Source of the DNA: Delphinus delphis
Lineage: Eukaryota; Chordata; Mammalia; Artiodactyla; Delphinidae
DNA: 64,000 nucleotides
Assembly: GCF_949987515.2 (NCBI RefSeq)
Contig: NC_082689.1
Location: 7,741,501-7,805,500, forward strand
Direction of reading: 5' to 3'
In this document: positions 1-12,200 of the stretch, piece by piece
Numbering within the stretch: the first letter of the stretch is position 1
Layout of the letters: each line of letters starts with the position of its first letter
Program-made: the position numbers and the translations under genes
The notes under the pieces: generated by a model
What the model saw: only the letters and a program-made list of their open reading frames with translations
Told to the model about the DNA's origin: nothing
Databases searched by the model: none

Positions 1-60
1 TAACAGATGAAGAAACCTGAGGCTCGGGGAGGTTAGAAAACTTGTCCACGGGTTGAGAAT
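1..60 (-). repeat. MIR fragment, antisense, cut by the window edge
   Basis: ACAGATGAAGAAACCTGAGG followed by GAGGTTAGAAAACTTG is the antisense MIR core. Confidence 0.6.
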
Positions 61-1204
61 AAACTCCAAGACTGCCTCTAGCAAGAGAGAACGGTAGGGA
101 GGGACCACTGAGGCATCTGATAGTCACACTTTCCGAGATCATGGCTCCTACCCAGTTTCCTACACAAAGGCTTTCTTTTACAGGTCTTTGGTCCAAAGCT
201 TATCAGTACTTACAGCTCCTACATTCTCTCCTACATTGCTTATTCTGATAATATGCTAGGAGTCGGGAATTAGGCCAAGAAACAGAGTTAGGCTACTTTC
301 TCCGATCGGTTTTAAAGACAACGTAAGTTGTTGTCACCGGACCTCTGAACTGCTCAGACATGAACTTAAAGCTGGTGCCCTTCTCCCACTGAACAAAAAC
401 TCTGCCAACCTTATTTCCAAAGAGCAGAGAGTCAGGCCAGAATTGGAGTATGTAAACACCCCTGAGCCTGACGCCACTGTGTTTCTGCGGCCACAAGCTG
501 TCGTGTGACGGGCTGCCATCCACGGCCATCCAGCAAGCATCAGGGAGCTCAGGGCAGCGCTGACAAGGAGGGCTTATCGCTTACAATTCTCTCACTCCCT
601 AACAATGCTTGCCCCTGCCACCAAGGGACTCACTCACCTGGCCCCGTCAGTCCTGACCCAGAGAAGTCTAGCCCTACTTCTCTACTGAACCAAGCATTAT
701 CAGAAGCTGAGACTGTATCTCTGACACAATGGCCTAGAAATCCTGTAACTGTCTTCCAGAAACAGTGCCATCCAAGAGGAGGAATGATGGTGTTAAAGGA
801 TGCTTGGTCAACCTTTTCTGAATGATTAACTTGGTGGGAATTGAGGGTACACAATAGCTGACGATAGCATCCTCCTAAAGATAAATTACAAAGAGGAATA
901 ATGCCTTGAAAGTAATCTGAATGGAAATTTGGTCACAAAGGCACACAGTAACCCATCTTCCACCCATAACAGAGCATGAGCTCTTGAAGAAGACGCGAAT
1001 TTCTCTTCTGGAAGGTAATGTATGATTCCACTGGCCTGTGCCTATTTGATCCTTCCACTGGATAAAATTAAACAGTTGGATATTCAAACAATTAGTCCTT
1101 GAGTCCAGGTTGGGACTATTCTTGTCATCAATGAGGTTTCCAAAAGTAGCAACTTGGGACATCAATTGCCTTTCATCTATTTTCTTCCCCGAATTAATGT
1201 GATA

Positions 1205-1390
1205 ATGCTGACCGCTGCCTCACACAGCTGTGGCAAGTGACCTTGAACAAGTTACATACATTCCCTAGACCTCAGCTTCTGCAAGTACAACAATAATAAA
1301 AGAAAACTCTTCAGGTTACCATGAGAATTAAGTGGGATGACAAACGTAGTGTCCCTGGACTGTGCCTAACACACAGTAGGAGCCCAAGGG
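1205..1390 (+). repeat. MIR
   Basis: CTGTGGCAAGTGACCTTGAA, CTAGACCTCAGCTTCTGCA and AATTAAGTGGGATGACA follow the MIR order, ending CACACAGTAGGAGCCC. Confidence 0.65.
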
Positions 1391-1619
1391 TAGCTGCCCT
1401 CACCATTCATCAGTCCTTGTCATCATCAGGGCACACGCCCTTTATCTCACTCATCACCACTTTCACTGGCCCACAGACAAAAATACACAGTCAAGGAGGC
1501 AGTCTGTGATGAAGAGAAGAGGTGTATAAAACTATGCCAGGCGCCATCTTTCTAATAAGGCCACCAACTTAAACCTCTGTAAGTACCCAGAAGTACCCCA
1601 ACTCTAAAATTCCCAAGGT

Positions 1620-1906
1620 AAGGGGGCGGCGAGGGATAAATTGGGAGATTGGGATTGACATATACACACTACTATATATAAAACAGATAACTAATAAGGA
1701 CCTGCTGTAGAGCACAGGGAACTCTACTCAATACTCTGTAATGACCTATATGGGAAAAGAATCTAAAAAAGGAGTGAATATATGTATATGTGTAACTGAT
1801 TCACTTTACTGTACACCTGAAAATAACACAACATTGTAAGTCAACTATACTCCAATAAAAAATATTTTAAAAATTTAAAAAACTTTTTTAAAGAAAGAAA
1901 GAAAGA
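1620..1906 (+). mobile_element. L1 3' end, 5'-truncated, with target-site duplication
   Basis: This is the cetartiodactyl L1 3' UTR, with GGGATTGACATATACACACT, a CACAGGGAACTCTACTCAAT block and a terminal ACTCCAATAAAAA followed by an A/AAAG-rich tail. It is flanked by 14-bp repeats AAAATTCCCAAGGT (1606-1619) and AAAATTCACAAGGT (1907-1920) that differ at one base. The insertion is antisense to DIS3L2. Confidence 0.88.
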
Positions 1907-2319
1907 AAAATTCACAAGGTGGAGTATCACAACAAACCTATAAACATAGTTTAGTCAGACTGAATGACAACAAAAGCCAAAGTCACACAGTGAACCCAAT
2001 TAGCAAGCGCATGATTGGAGATGAAGTGGGTAGGGGAGTATCTAGAGGAGCTGGAGCCTGGAAAGGAGGCTTTGCTTTGCAATAGACTTCTAATACATTA
2101 CACCTGCTCCTACACAAGTATTCCAAGTCCTATATTGAAGGGCAAAAGAGATTTTACAGGAGAAACATTTTTGTGCCAGCTATTTTCTAGTACAGTCACA
2201 AAAAGTGTGATTCCCTCCCTGACAATCCCTTTGTCGGGGAAGCCCAGTGTAAGGAAGGCTATGGGTGCTACCCCTGCAGGACATGGTGAGCTGACACTCT
2301 TTCCCACAGAGTGACTTAC

Positions 2320-2399
2320 TTGTTGCTGTCACGGTACTCGTAGATGTGACATCCTTGAGGCAATCCTGTCTCGTGGTCCAGAGTAAAAGCAAGCTTTAG
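2320..2399 (-). CDS. DIS3L2: DIS3L2 internal coding exon, RNB domain (about human residues 554-579)
   Basis: This 80-nt minus-strand exon encodes [16 protein letters not shown] and then [10 protein letters not shown] plus two bases (AA) of a split Lys codon. The acceptor follows a strong pyrimidine tract (TTCTCTCCTTATTCAG) and the donor is AA|GTAAGT, a near-perfect consensus. The frame continues from the GALRLDQ end of the previous exon, 36.7 kb upstream in gene order. The next exon should start with the last base of the Lys codon and encode LVEEF-like sequence, and it lies beyond the left end of the window. Unlike the two upstream exons, its length is not a multiple of three, so skipping it would break the frame. 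It is too short for ordinary ORF detection and was found by matching the expected protein continuation. Confidence 0.95.
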
Positions 2400-2639
2400 C
2401 TGAATAAGGAGAGAAGAGAAAAACAAGTAAGTTTCAGGTAGCATGCTCTATTCATTCTGATAGCTGAAATGAAAAACAACAACAACAACAAGACAAGCGA
2501 AATCACACTCCCTCAAGATGATGTGTTGTGGAGAACCCGGGTCTGCCCGCTCTGGGAAGAGCCCGCACCTTACGGGGACACTGTTGTCAAGGAGGACTGT
2601 TACCAGGACTTGACTTCTTCAGTTAATATGCAACCAATT

Positions 2640-3690
2640 TTTTTTATTAAGCACCTACTTTGTGCCAGACACTGAGTAGCTGATGGGGAAAGAACAGTGA
2701 ACAGTAAGCAGAGAGGATCTTATGGTCTAGTAGAAGAGACAGACATCAATCACATAATTATGCTGATGAATGGAAAACCTTTTTTTATATACATGAAACT
2801 TTGGAATAGGTTCTCTAAAGAAGGAAAAAACCTCCCATGTTTCTACAGAAGTAAATAACCTGGCCTAGACTGGGAAAGTGGGAAGGAGGGGTTACCTAGA
2901 CTGTGGAAAGGATGGATGGGGAGAGAAGAGGGTCCTCCTCAGCAGAGAACATAACATGTATAGAGCCCTCGGTGCAGGAGTTGCAGGAACTGAAGGGGAA
3001 CTGAAGGATGTGTATGGGGAAATGGTGGGCAACGATGCTGGAGAGGAAGGCCAGGGCAGGGTACACAGGACCTTCTCAGCCATGTTAGAGTTTCTGGCCT
3101 TTACCTTACTAGCAAAGGGAAGCCTCTGACATGTCTTAAGGAGCGGGTGTGTGACATGACCACAGTTAAGTTTTCGCAGGATCCCTCTAGCTACTGCATA
3201 GAGAAAAGATTGTAGAGGAGAGAGCAGAAGTAGGAGCCCCGTGGGAGGCTACCGAGTAGTGCAGGTGAGCAGTGAAGGGGGCTGGGACGAGAGGGCAGTT
3301 GGGCAAGATGGAGAGAAATGGACAATTTGAGATCTCAAGTAAATTTTTAGAAGTAGAATTGGCAGAATATGCTGATGGATTTGGTGTTGGGGAGTGGTGA
3401 GGACAGAAAAGAAGAAATCAAAGATGGTTCAAGTTTTTGATTTAAACAACCAGGCAGGTGGTGGTTTCATTGCTGAGTGAGAAGACTGAATGCGGGGATG
3501 GGTAGAGAGTCCAAAGTCTGGTTCTGGACATGTTAACATTTTTTTGGCTGTGCCACGAGGCATGTGGGATCTTCCCTGACCAGGGATCGAACCCGTGCCC
3601 CCTGCAACGCTGCAATGGGAGCAGAGCGTCTTAATCACTGGACCTCCAGGGAAGTCCTGGACATGTTAACCTTGAGGCACTCAGTAGCTT
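2640..3690 (+). repeat. Ancient non-coding interspersed repeat (unclassified), split by a SINE
   Basis: This family is common in mammalian introns: GCACCTACTTTGTGCCAGAC at the left, GCTGATGGATTTGGTGTTGG and GGACATGTTAACCTTGAGGC at the right. The SINE at 3538-3656 interrupts it. It has no coding capacity. I do not know its family name. Confidence 0.45.
3538..3656 (-). mobile_element. Short tRNA-derived CHR-type SINE with 14-bp target duplication
   Basis: Antisense head CCAGGGAAGTCC at the right end and box B as GGGATCGAACCCG. Perfect CTGGACATGTTAAC repeats flank it at 3524-3537 and 3657-3670. It sits inside an ancient unclassified repeat. Confidence 0.9.
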
Positions 3691-3745
3691 TTCCTGATTA
3701 GGGAAGATCAGGAACAAGGAATCTGGTAATAAACTCTGGATTCTG

Positions 3746-4154
3746 TCTTACCCCTAGGTTCTTCATGACATTTTTTTTTTCTTAAATTCCATATATATGT
3801 GTTAGCATACAGTATTTAAGACACAGACCTACTAGAGAATGGACTTGAGGATATGGGGAGGGGGAAGGGTAAGCTGTGACAAAGCGAGAGAGAGGCATGG
3901 ACATGTATACACTACCAAACGTAAGGGAGATAGCTAGTGGGAAGCAGCCGCATAGCACAGGGAGATCAGCTGGGTGCTTTGTGACCGCCTGGAGGGGTGG
4001 GATAGGGAGGGTGGGAGGGAGGGAGACGCAAGAGGGAAGAGATATGGGAACATATGTATATGTATAACTGATTCACTTTGTTATAAAGCAGAAACTAACA
4101 CACCATTGCAAAGCAATTGTACTCCAATAAAGATGTAAAAAAAAAAAAAAGAAA
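3746..4154 (+). mobile_element. L1 3' end, 5'-truncated and internally shortened
   Basis: This is a different L1 3' UTR subtype: CCATATATATGTGTTAGCAT, then GACTTGAGGATATGGGG, a G-rich block, and TTGTACTCCAATAAAGATGT followed by poly(A). A 9-bp TGGATTCTG at 3737-3745 and 4155-4163 is the likely target duplication. Confidence 0.8.
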
Positions 4155-4313
4155 TGGATTCTGAGGGGAGCGCTCGGGTGTTGCTGGGAAGCCGGAGCTC
4201 AGTGAGTTGTGTGTGTCTTGCTAGAGCCCAGCTGGCTATGGCAGCTCTAACATTTCCAAATGCAGGGCCATTTACTAGATTTACAAATTCACTGGGTTTA
4301 AAAATCACCAGGG

Positions 4314-4460
4314 GCGGAATTCCCTGGTGGTCCAGTGGTTAGGACTTGGTGCTTTCACTGCGGTGGCCCGGGTTCAATCCCTGGTTGGGGAACTACGATC
4401 CTTCAAGCTGCACCGCGGGGCCAAACAAACTAATAATAAGTTAAATTAAATTAAAAAATT
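4314..4460 (+). mobile_element. Short tRNA-derived CHR-type SINE
   Basis: The head reads AATTCCCTGGTGGTCCAGTG and box B is GGGTTCAATCCC. The tail is (TTAAA)n-like. It is flanked by perfect AAAATCACCAGGG at 4301-4313 and 4461-4473. Confidence 0.9.
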
Positions 4461-4924
4461 AAAATCACCAGGGAAGTTTTAACTAAAATTAACTGCACAT
4501 TAGGAGGATACATTGTTATAACTTTTTTTTTTAACTGCAAGGCTGTTGACACAACTAATGATCTGCATCATCAGATGCTGGGTGACTTTTCTCTTCCTTA
4601 GAGGGAAACGAGCTTGTAGGAATGGCCTGTCCTCTCACTGACCCAGATGAAAATACAAAAACAGAAACAAGCCCTCCTTTACCATCATGGACCCAGGAAC
4701 TTCAAGTCAAAGGCATGTTTTCCCCACAGAGCACTGCTTGGATCTTCCAAGCCCTCTTTCAGTAAAACAGAAAACAATTATTTTAAAATATCTGTTAATT
4801 ACAACGCTTTTTTCTTTACTTCCCTCTTTGTAGTTAAGGTAAGGCCTATATTCATTTAGTCCACTTCAGACTGCACTGCTTAGAAATTTTCAAATCCTTC
4901 AATTCAGTGATTCAAGTTATGAAT

Positions 4925-5300
4925 TTATGGCTTAGAAAAATTATTATAAACGTAGGAGAAAAAGTGGGTTTTTTTTTGCAAAACTGTTTACCTCAGTATT
5001 ATTTACTGGAAAGACTCTAAAAAGCCAACAATAGCAAAATAGGTAAATAAACCATACTGTAGTCACATGCAGAATAGCAGGCAGCCATTAAACTGTTTAT
5101 GAAGAACTTTTGTTAACCTGGGAAAGTATCTGGATTAGATGAAAAGCAGCAGGATGTGTACTCAATTATATAGGGAAAAAACCACATTAAAAAAAGAACA
5201 AAGAACGCATAGAAGACTGGAACGATATCAAAATGGCAACAGTGACTGCTTTACTTTCTTTGCATTTTCCAAAGTCTTTATGAGAAGCATGACGAGATAT
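4925..5300 (+). mobile_element. Old L1-like 3' fragment
   Basis: Motifs typical of old L1 3' regions are present: TTTACTGGAAAGACTC, a CAACAATAGCAAAATAGGT-like phrase and a GCAGCCATTAAACTG-like phrase. It is divergent, and the boundaries are approximate. Confidence 0.5.
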
Positions 5301-5449
5301 AAGCTGTTGTCCTTAGTCATGAAGGAATTATGGGAAACTTCATTCCTGGGGGATTCTCAAGGTCAAGAAACTATATGTACACCAATTCAACAATAAGGTG
5401 AGTAAGCAGAGGTGGTGATGGAGATGGGGAGAGAGGAAATGGAGACAGA

Positions 5450-5830
5450 AGAGCCCTCATATTTATTGAAAGCCTACCAAGTAAAGGCTTTCCTTTATCC
5501 TGACCACAACCATTTGGTTTTTTGTTTGTTTTTTTGTTTTTATGTTTTTGGGTTTTCTTGGGGCCGTGCCGCACAGCTTGTGGGACCTTAGTTCTCCGGC
5601 CAGGGGTCGAACCCGGGCCCTCGGCAGTGAAAGCGCGGGGTCCTAACTACTGGACCGCCAGAGAAGTCCCCCGTGACCACAGCCAAGTGAATTCGGTATT
5701 ACTATTTCCTTTTCACAGGTGAGGAACTTGAGTTGGAAAAAGGTGAAGTAATTTGTTCAAACCACAATTAGAACTGGAATTTCAACCAGAACCTGTGTTC
5801 TTGCCACTTTACCAGAATTTTGGACTTGGT
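5450..5830 (-). repeat. MIR, antisense, split by a short SINE
   Basis: CATATTTATTGAAAGCCTAC lies to the left of the SINE. CACAGGTGAGGAACTTGAG and AAGTAATTTGTTCAAACCAC lie to the right. Confidence 0.65.
5515..5673 (-). mobile_element. Short tRNA-derived CHR-type SINE inserted in a MIR
   Basis: Antisense, with a T-rich tail at 5515-5560, box B as GGGGTCGAACCCG and head CCAGAGAAGTCCC. The flanks TGACCACAACCA (5501-5512) and TGACCACAGCCA (5674-5685) are the split target. Confidence 0.88.
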
Positions 5831-7110
5831 GATGGCCCGGAGATAATAAAGTCTGCAAAAGAGAGAGGAGCCAAAGACAATGAATGTCTAAGGGTTTTTG
5901 CCTTGGAGAGCCAGGTAGATGCTTCCCGTGATAAGGAGGAATGGCAGGGCTGGGAGTGCTGATTTTAAGGTGCCCAAGAGGTATCTTAGTGGAGGTGACC
6001 AGTAGGCAGCTGTGTAAATAATTCTGAATTTTATAAGCAAGACCGTAACCTGGAGGTACAGGTCTGGGAAACTTTGGATGCGAAGACAGATGGCAACTGA
6101 AGCCACTGGAGCGGATGAGATGGTCCTGAGAGAGTATGTTGAGTGAAAATGAGGTTTTCGATAGAACAGCTACATTTAAGAGCTGGACAACAGACACTGA
6201 GAAGGGGTAGCCACGGTGTTCTAAGTTATGACGTTACAGGAGCCAAGGCGGGAACACGTCGTAAGGAGGGAGCACTCAGCAGCGTCAAATCCTTCTAAGA
6301 GGTCAAGTAAGAGAGGAACAAGCACCTGAACCAAGAATCTGCAGGATTTAGCAACGAGAACCCTCAGGACAGCGGTGGGAGCAGAGGTCAGGGCGTGATG
6401 GGCTGACAAATGAGCAGAGCGGGAGGAAGTGGGGATCATGAGTGTTAACTCTCTCAGCAAACTGCAGAGTGGCTGGGAAGAGCCAAGGTGAATGGAACGG
6501 AATGGGACTGGCTACCAGGATGCGGGATTGAAGGAGAGTGGACTGTAAGATGACAGAGACTTGTTTAAATGCTGATAGAAGGAGGAAATATAGAGGGAGG
6601 GGTTGAAGACACAGGAGAGAGATGCCTGAGATGACAGGAGGGGGTGGAATCCAACATGCAAGCGAAGACCCTTTCTCACTGCAGCGGTAGGGAAGGCGGG
6701 GTGGGGCTGAAGATCTATCTATGGATTTGGGGTGGGTGGGTATGCGGGCATGGTGGTGGTTTGGAACGTGCCAGCCTGATTATCGTTCTTTTCTAAGAAC
6801 TAGGAGGCCAAATTACCTGCAAGGAATGGAGGGTTTGGTGAGGGAAGGAACGGAAGTTGGAGGAATATGATGAAAGTTTGAAATTGCTTCTCTGGAGAAC
6901 AGGAAAAGCAGTTGACCGGAGACGAGCATAAGGGTTGCCAGGGAGCATTACGGGTCTAGCTGAGGCCACAGGATCTGAGGTCACCGTAGCAACCATCTGT
7001 CCAGATGATTTTTTTTCTAGCAACCTAGATGCTGGCATGAAGAAAGTTAGGTGGGTGTGGAGCTGAGCATTTGCCAGAAAGGCCTGAGGGAAGAATAGGT
7101 TTGAGGGATC
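5830..7110 (+). repeat. Ancient non-coding interspersed repeat (unclassified)
   Basis: Same family as at 2640-3690, later part: GTCAAATCCTTCTAAGAGGT, CAAGTAAGAGAGG and CAGGATTTAGCAACGAGAAC. Purine-rich on the plus strand. Confidence 0.45.
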
Positions 7111-7214
7111 AAGGGCAACAGATGGATCAGGGACTCTATGGGGAAACGGGCAGGAAATACAGATGGAAGGGACTGACTGGAAGAAAACAGAAGAGTCTGG
7201 GTGAAGGAGGTCTT

Positions 7215-7410
7215 GTATGGAGTTAATATTCTTTGAGTACGTCCTCTGTCCTAGGCACCTTTCACGTGTGACTTTATTTAATCCTCCCAACAACCCTGCG
7301 AGGTTGGCTCCTATCCTTACACTGCAGAGTAGTTTAAGTAAATTAGCAAGTAAGTGGCAGAACTGAAGTGTAGTCCATGTTGCTAACCACTGGCCTATAC
7401 TGGCCTCCGA
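7215..7410 (-). repeat. MIR, antisense
   Basis: TTATTTAATCCTCCCAACAA, CCCTGCGAGGTTGGCTCCTA and AGCAAGTAAGTGGCAGAACT are the antisense MIR core. Confidence 0.75.
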
Positions 7411-8184
7411 GGTGTCCATGAGGTCAAGGAGAGGGTTTGTGGGAGTCACTGGAGGCTGTGGTCAGAGAGAAGGCCATGTCTGATCTTGGAGATGGAACAG
7501 TCAATCACAAGATGCAAGGAGAAGTCGAGAAACGGAGAGTCAGAGGTTGGGGTGGGGCGTGGGGTCCTCCCTGAGAGGTCTGATATTCATTCAGGAGGAT
7601 GAGATGCTGTTGCCCAGATAAACCAGTCCACAAAGCGTGTCCCTGCAGGTGTGTAGGTATGTGTGGGTGTGGGAGTAGGCACCTACTATGTGCACGGCTT
7701 AATACATGAATGAATCGGTCCAGCTGGTCCCTAGAGCAGACGTAAGTGCATGTCTAGCAGTCATTTCCTCCTTCCTACTGGTATTCTAGTTTCATTCAGC
7801 TATACGCCCTCCCACCCCAGGCCAGGGGATTCAAGGGGAAGCAGATCCAATCTCCGGGGCTGGACCTGGCCGTTCTAAGGTAACCTCATGCACCTTTCAG
7901 TAACTGATCAGGAACCCATGCCAGCCAGTGCACGGCATTTCCTGGCCCTAGGCACTGCTTTAGGAATGGTCATGTGATCCAACGGAGGCCAGTGTTTGCT
8001 GGGTGCTTCCGGGCACGAGGGCCAGAACTGCTGCAACTTGCTTGCTACCAGCCTGAGAATGGAGCCAACTCACACAGGAAGCAGACTCAAAAGACCCAGA
8101 GAACAGCAGAGCCAGGGCCTCGATGGAGCTGTGCCCGGTCTCTGCCAGCCTTCCGGGCCCCGGCCGCTCTTTGTAATTGCTCAT

Positions 8185-8340
8185 TATTTCTCTCAAGGAC
8201 ACCGACACTCTCCACTGCCCTGGCTCTGCTCTCTCTAATCCACTCTCCATAACACAGCTGAGCCATCCTTCTGAACACAAGCCTGATGACACTTCCATCT
8301 GTAAGAACCCTGATGGCTTCCTGCTGTCTATATGTCGGAA
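8185..8340 (+). repeat. Possible L2 fragment
   Basis: CACTGCCCTGGCTCTGCTCT, GAGCCATCCTTCTGAACAC and CCCTGATGGCTTCCTGC resemble L2 3' sequence. Weak. Confidence 0.4.
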
Positions 8341-8955
8341 ATATATTCATGAATCAAACACGGTCCAGGCCCTCTGGGGGTTGGTTGCCCACGTGAACAA
8401 ATATGGACTGTGACCAAGGGACTGGTGGGGTGGCAAGTGCCGAGGAGGGTATGCCAAGCCGGAAGGGCCCCAGGGCAGAAGACGGGCGTCTTGAAGGAGA
8501 AACACAAGTCTGCCAGACAGGGAAGAGCGCCCCGGCGTCGTCCTGCTGCAAAGCTCTGTGCGTTCCTTCTACAACTGCACAGCTCACTGCATGAGGCTGG
8601 ACCAAGCCGTGCACACTCTCCTACCTCTGGGCCCCTCCTTGTGCCACGACTGCTTCCAGGGGAGCCCTTCCTGTCTGTCCCAGCAAGATCCCACACATCC
8701 TTTGAGATTCTCTCTGTAAAACTGGACCTTCTATTATTCCCTCCTCTGGTAACTAGAGGCAGGGCCGCTCTCCCCAGTGAGTCCGAGGGTTTGGGATGGG
8801 TAGCTTCACCAGGTACCCTGGGCACTCAGTGCCCTTATCTCTGTCCACAGCAGGTGCCCAAAGCATGTCGCTGAGCTGAACTGCAGAGTAGAGATTTGGA
8901 GCATCTCGTTTACCTATCAGCGACTAACTGCTCCAGTCATTTAATTTACGACACA

Positions 8956-9296
8956 GGGACTTCCCTGGTGGCACAGTGGTCAAGAATCGACTGCCGAGGC
9001 AGAGGACACGGGTTCGAGCCCTGGTCCGGGAAGATCCCACATGCCGTGGAGCAACTAAGCCCATGTGCCATAACTACTGAGCCTGTGCTCTAGAGCCCGC
9101 AAGCCACAACTACTGAGCCCACGTGCCACAACTACTGAAGCCCGTGCGCTTAGAGCCCATGCTCCGCAACAAGAGAAGCCACTGCAATGAGAAGCCCATG
9201 CACCGCAACGAAGAGGAGGCCCCGCTCGCCGCAACTAGAGAAAGCCCGCGTGCAGCACCGAAGACGCAATGTAGCCAGAAATAAATAATTAAAAAA
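8956..9296 (+). mobile_element. CHR-2-type SINE, full length
   Basis: tRNA-derived head GGGACTTCCCTGGTGGCACA, box B GGGTTCGAGCCC, three internal CCACAACTACTGAGCC-type units, then CGCAACTAGAGAAAGCCCGC and an AATAAATAATTAAAA tail. Confidence 0.92.
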
Positions 9297-9299
9297 AAA

Positions 9300-12200
9300 T
9301 TTTACAGACACAGAATCATGTTCCCCTGCAAGCTCCTAGTCACCCAATTTCATCCGAGTTTGTAATCACTCTCACCTCTGTAGAGAGATTCTGCCGCACG
9401 TGTGCCAACCCTCAGTCGCTGTGCCACCAGACTACAAGCAGTGGCTCAAATCCTCTCGGTGTCCAGAGGCTCCCATCTTGCCAGTGCCTACGAAGAGGCA
9501 CTCGGTCCTTCACTCAACAGTAGTTACTGAATACGTCCCATGAGCCTAGCATGGCAAGGAAACAGGCAGCCCTACAGGCTGCCATCTGTGCCAGTGCGGG
9601 CTCTAATCAAGGCCTACAGGGGTCCATCCACAGAGTGGCTCAGCTTGGAACGCTGGCCTGCAAGGATGACAGCTACTCCGAGACTTCATGAGGCCCGGCT
9701 TTCCCTTTCCAGAGGCAGTTGCCACTGTCAAGCAGAAGAGCCCACTATGAGTCAACCTCTTCCCTGGGAGGACAGTTTCCAACCGCACAACATCCCTGGT
9801 ACTGGGTAAGGAGGGAAGGCAGCAAAGGGCCCATGAGGCAGTGACAAGGCTGCTCTGTCAGCCTCTTGCAGCAGAGGAAGGAGACCTTTAAACGGGTCTA
9901 GTTAGAGACAAGCCTTTCCTCTGGACAAAGGACAAGCCAATCTCTCTCAAGCAGGGAAGAGAGGAGCCTTCTGCTTTCAGGGGCTCAGGCCAGACCACAG
10001 AGGAGGATAGGCCCTGGGCAGCTGGAGCGTGAGACTCCTGCTGGGAGCCCTCCTGCCTCAGGGAAACCGGCACCGTGGGTGAGCTGACGGAGCCTGGGTG
10101 AGCGGAAGGGGCCAAGTCCTTCCCCACGGGCTGTGGGAACGTGGGGGTAGAGGCTCTACGGGGGTTGGTAGGTCTGCAGAAGGTCCTCCTGCAGCCCCTC
10201 CAGGTCTAGGGCGGGAGAGGGAGGCAAGGGAGGCCACAGGGCCATCCTCCCAGCTGGTGACAACAGGTGAGCGGTAAGAACGACCGATTCAGGACCAACG
10301 AAGGCTTCCTCAGGGTTCTCAGACGTTGCTTGAGGAAGAGCCTTTAGGTGAACCTAAGGGAAAGAATGAACACCCCAGGCTAAGCAGCAGAGGGGTCCAT
10401 GGAGTCATTTAATGTAACCATTAAAGGAAGCATGACCTCACTCTGTACACCAGCCCAGTGAAGCCAACGGGCCAGATTACATTCATAAGAATAACTGAGA
10501 AAGAGTAATGGGACGGGACAGGAAAGGTGGCTGAGGGGTGGCTTGCTAGATGTTCCCCCGGGCTAATGAGCAAATTGGTCCCTAATCTGCTCAGGTGCAC
10601 AGCTGGCTTTCCCAAACAGCCACATTCCTGGAGAACATACACACAGGCCACTTGGTACTAAACTCCATCAGCTAAGTGATACCAGCTCAGAGTCTTTGGT
10701 GCTTTTGAAAACGCTGGCCTGACTTTGGTAGGGTAAGAGATGTGTTAAGAAGTTTAGCAATTGCCTGTCTCGTCCACAACAGCTCCAAGATGACCTCTGG
10801 CAGGCAACCGGCTCTCTTTCTGGCCATGGGCTGGATGGCACTTGCAGGCCGGGCATAAGAGAGTGCGTCCCCTCTCTGCAGGCTGCTCCGTGACCGAACA
10901 GGGGCAACCTCCACGACCCAGCACCGAGTTCCTCTCACAGAGGAGTAATGAGAGAGGTAGCTGGTGAAAGCAGAGTGCTGGTTCTGTGGCCAGCATTGCT
11001 CCAGTTCAAACCAACATGGGTTCTCCGGGAGGCCAGTGAGCTTGCTTCAATCTGCTAGCTATTAGGACCAAGGTTCAAACGCAGGTCAAGGACCAGACTG
11101 GGAAGCCTCCAGTCTCTGCATGGCCGACTCTTCCCCTCACAGTCCACTGGTCTTGCAGGGTGTCCAACTCTTCCTTAAGCTGAAAGTGGCAAATCCCATC
11201 ATAGTTCAAACATCTGAGGTATGCCATTTATGGCATACTTAAAAAGAAGAGAAAAGTTACCTCTACCTGAGCCTTGGTTTTGCAATTGAAAAATCTTATT
11301 AGAAGGAAATCTTCACATTCTCTGAGGTGATCTTTAGTTTCTCTTCTTTAGTTTTCGTTGTTTGGTTTGGATTTCCTAAGCATTATTTTTTTCCCATCTC
11401 CTCTCTGCTTTCTTTTATAAGACAAAGATGCTGTGGACTTGGCTTTCGCTTGGTTCACAGTGACTCTACGGCAATGTATTAAGTTTCTTTCTCCTAAGTC
11501 CACTGAAGTCTTTTTGGACTTGGAGAAAGCTTTTTAAGAAAGAACTTGCTCATTCAGCAGGATTTTCCTCCCCACCCCAAGCTCTGGTTCTGACCTGGAA
11601 AAAATAAGAGTGAGAAAGCGCAAGAGAATCCTGCAGTCCTGACGCTCAACTGCACAAACCACAAAAAAGAGCCTCGCTCCAGTAACGTAATCATGGAGAT
11701 TTCTGGCACCTTGGTCTTTCAAGAAAAATACATCCATCTGCTGGCACAGGGACCCATCAAACTAAATCCTGTTCAGCATGGAGTTCCCGATTCATTAGTG
11801 TTGGAAAGTCTATAGCGAGGCTGGCCGCTCCCACTGGATGACGCCTCCCTGCAGCGCCGTCTGTAAACCCCACAGCTGTGTTTTCACTTAAAGCCACTTC
11901 TCCTGACTCCATTGCACCTTGTTCCAGAGGCTCGTTCTATCCTCATTAAGGTTAAAAATGACAGGTCAAGGATTCTTCAATGCTGAAGTTTTACTTGCTC
12001 AGAAGAAAAGCCGTCTGTCTCCGGAGCTACGGTCAATCAATAGGGAAGGCTGCTCTTTCGTCAGGAGTCACAGAGGCCAACCTGGTTGGTTCATCCTGGG
12101 TTTGCCTCAGTCAGCAAGCCAGTCCCGGGAGAGAAGAGCCCTGACCCCTCCTGCCCGCCTGTCTGAGGGTTACTTCATGGCTCACCAGCAAGGCCGGGGC

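Larger units (their letters stand above)
1..2319 (-). other. DIS3L2: DIS3L2 intron, 5' part (continues beyond the left edge)
   Basis: This is intron following the 80-nt exon in gene order. It contains MIR fragments at both ends of its first 1.4 kb and an L1 3' end at 1620-1906. In roughly 60-1200 and 1921-2319 I see only AT-rich unique sequence without splice-flanked coding potential or a recognised repeat. Confidence 0.85.

Noticed and set aside
8956..9060. tRNA gene-like box A and box B at SINE heads
   Set aside because: The boxes belong to tRNA-derived SINEs. The anticodon stem and 3' tRNA half are not intact, and copies are dispersed with target duplications.
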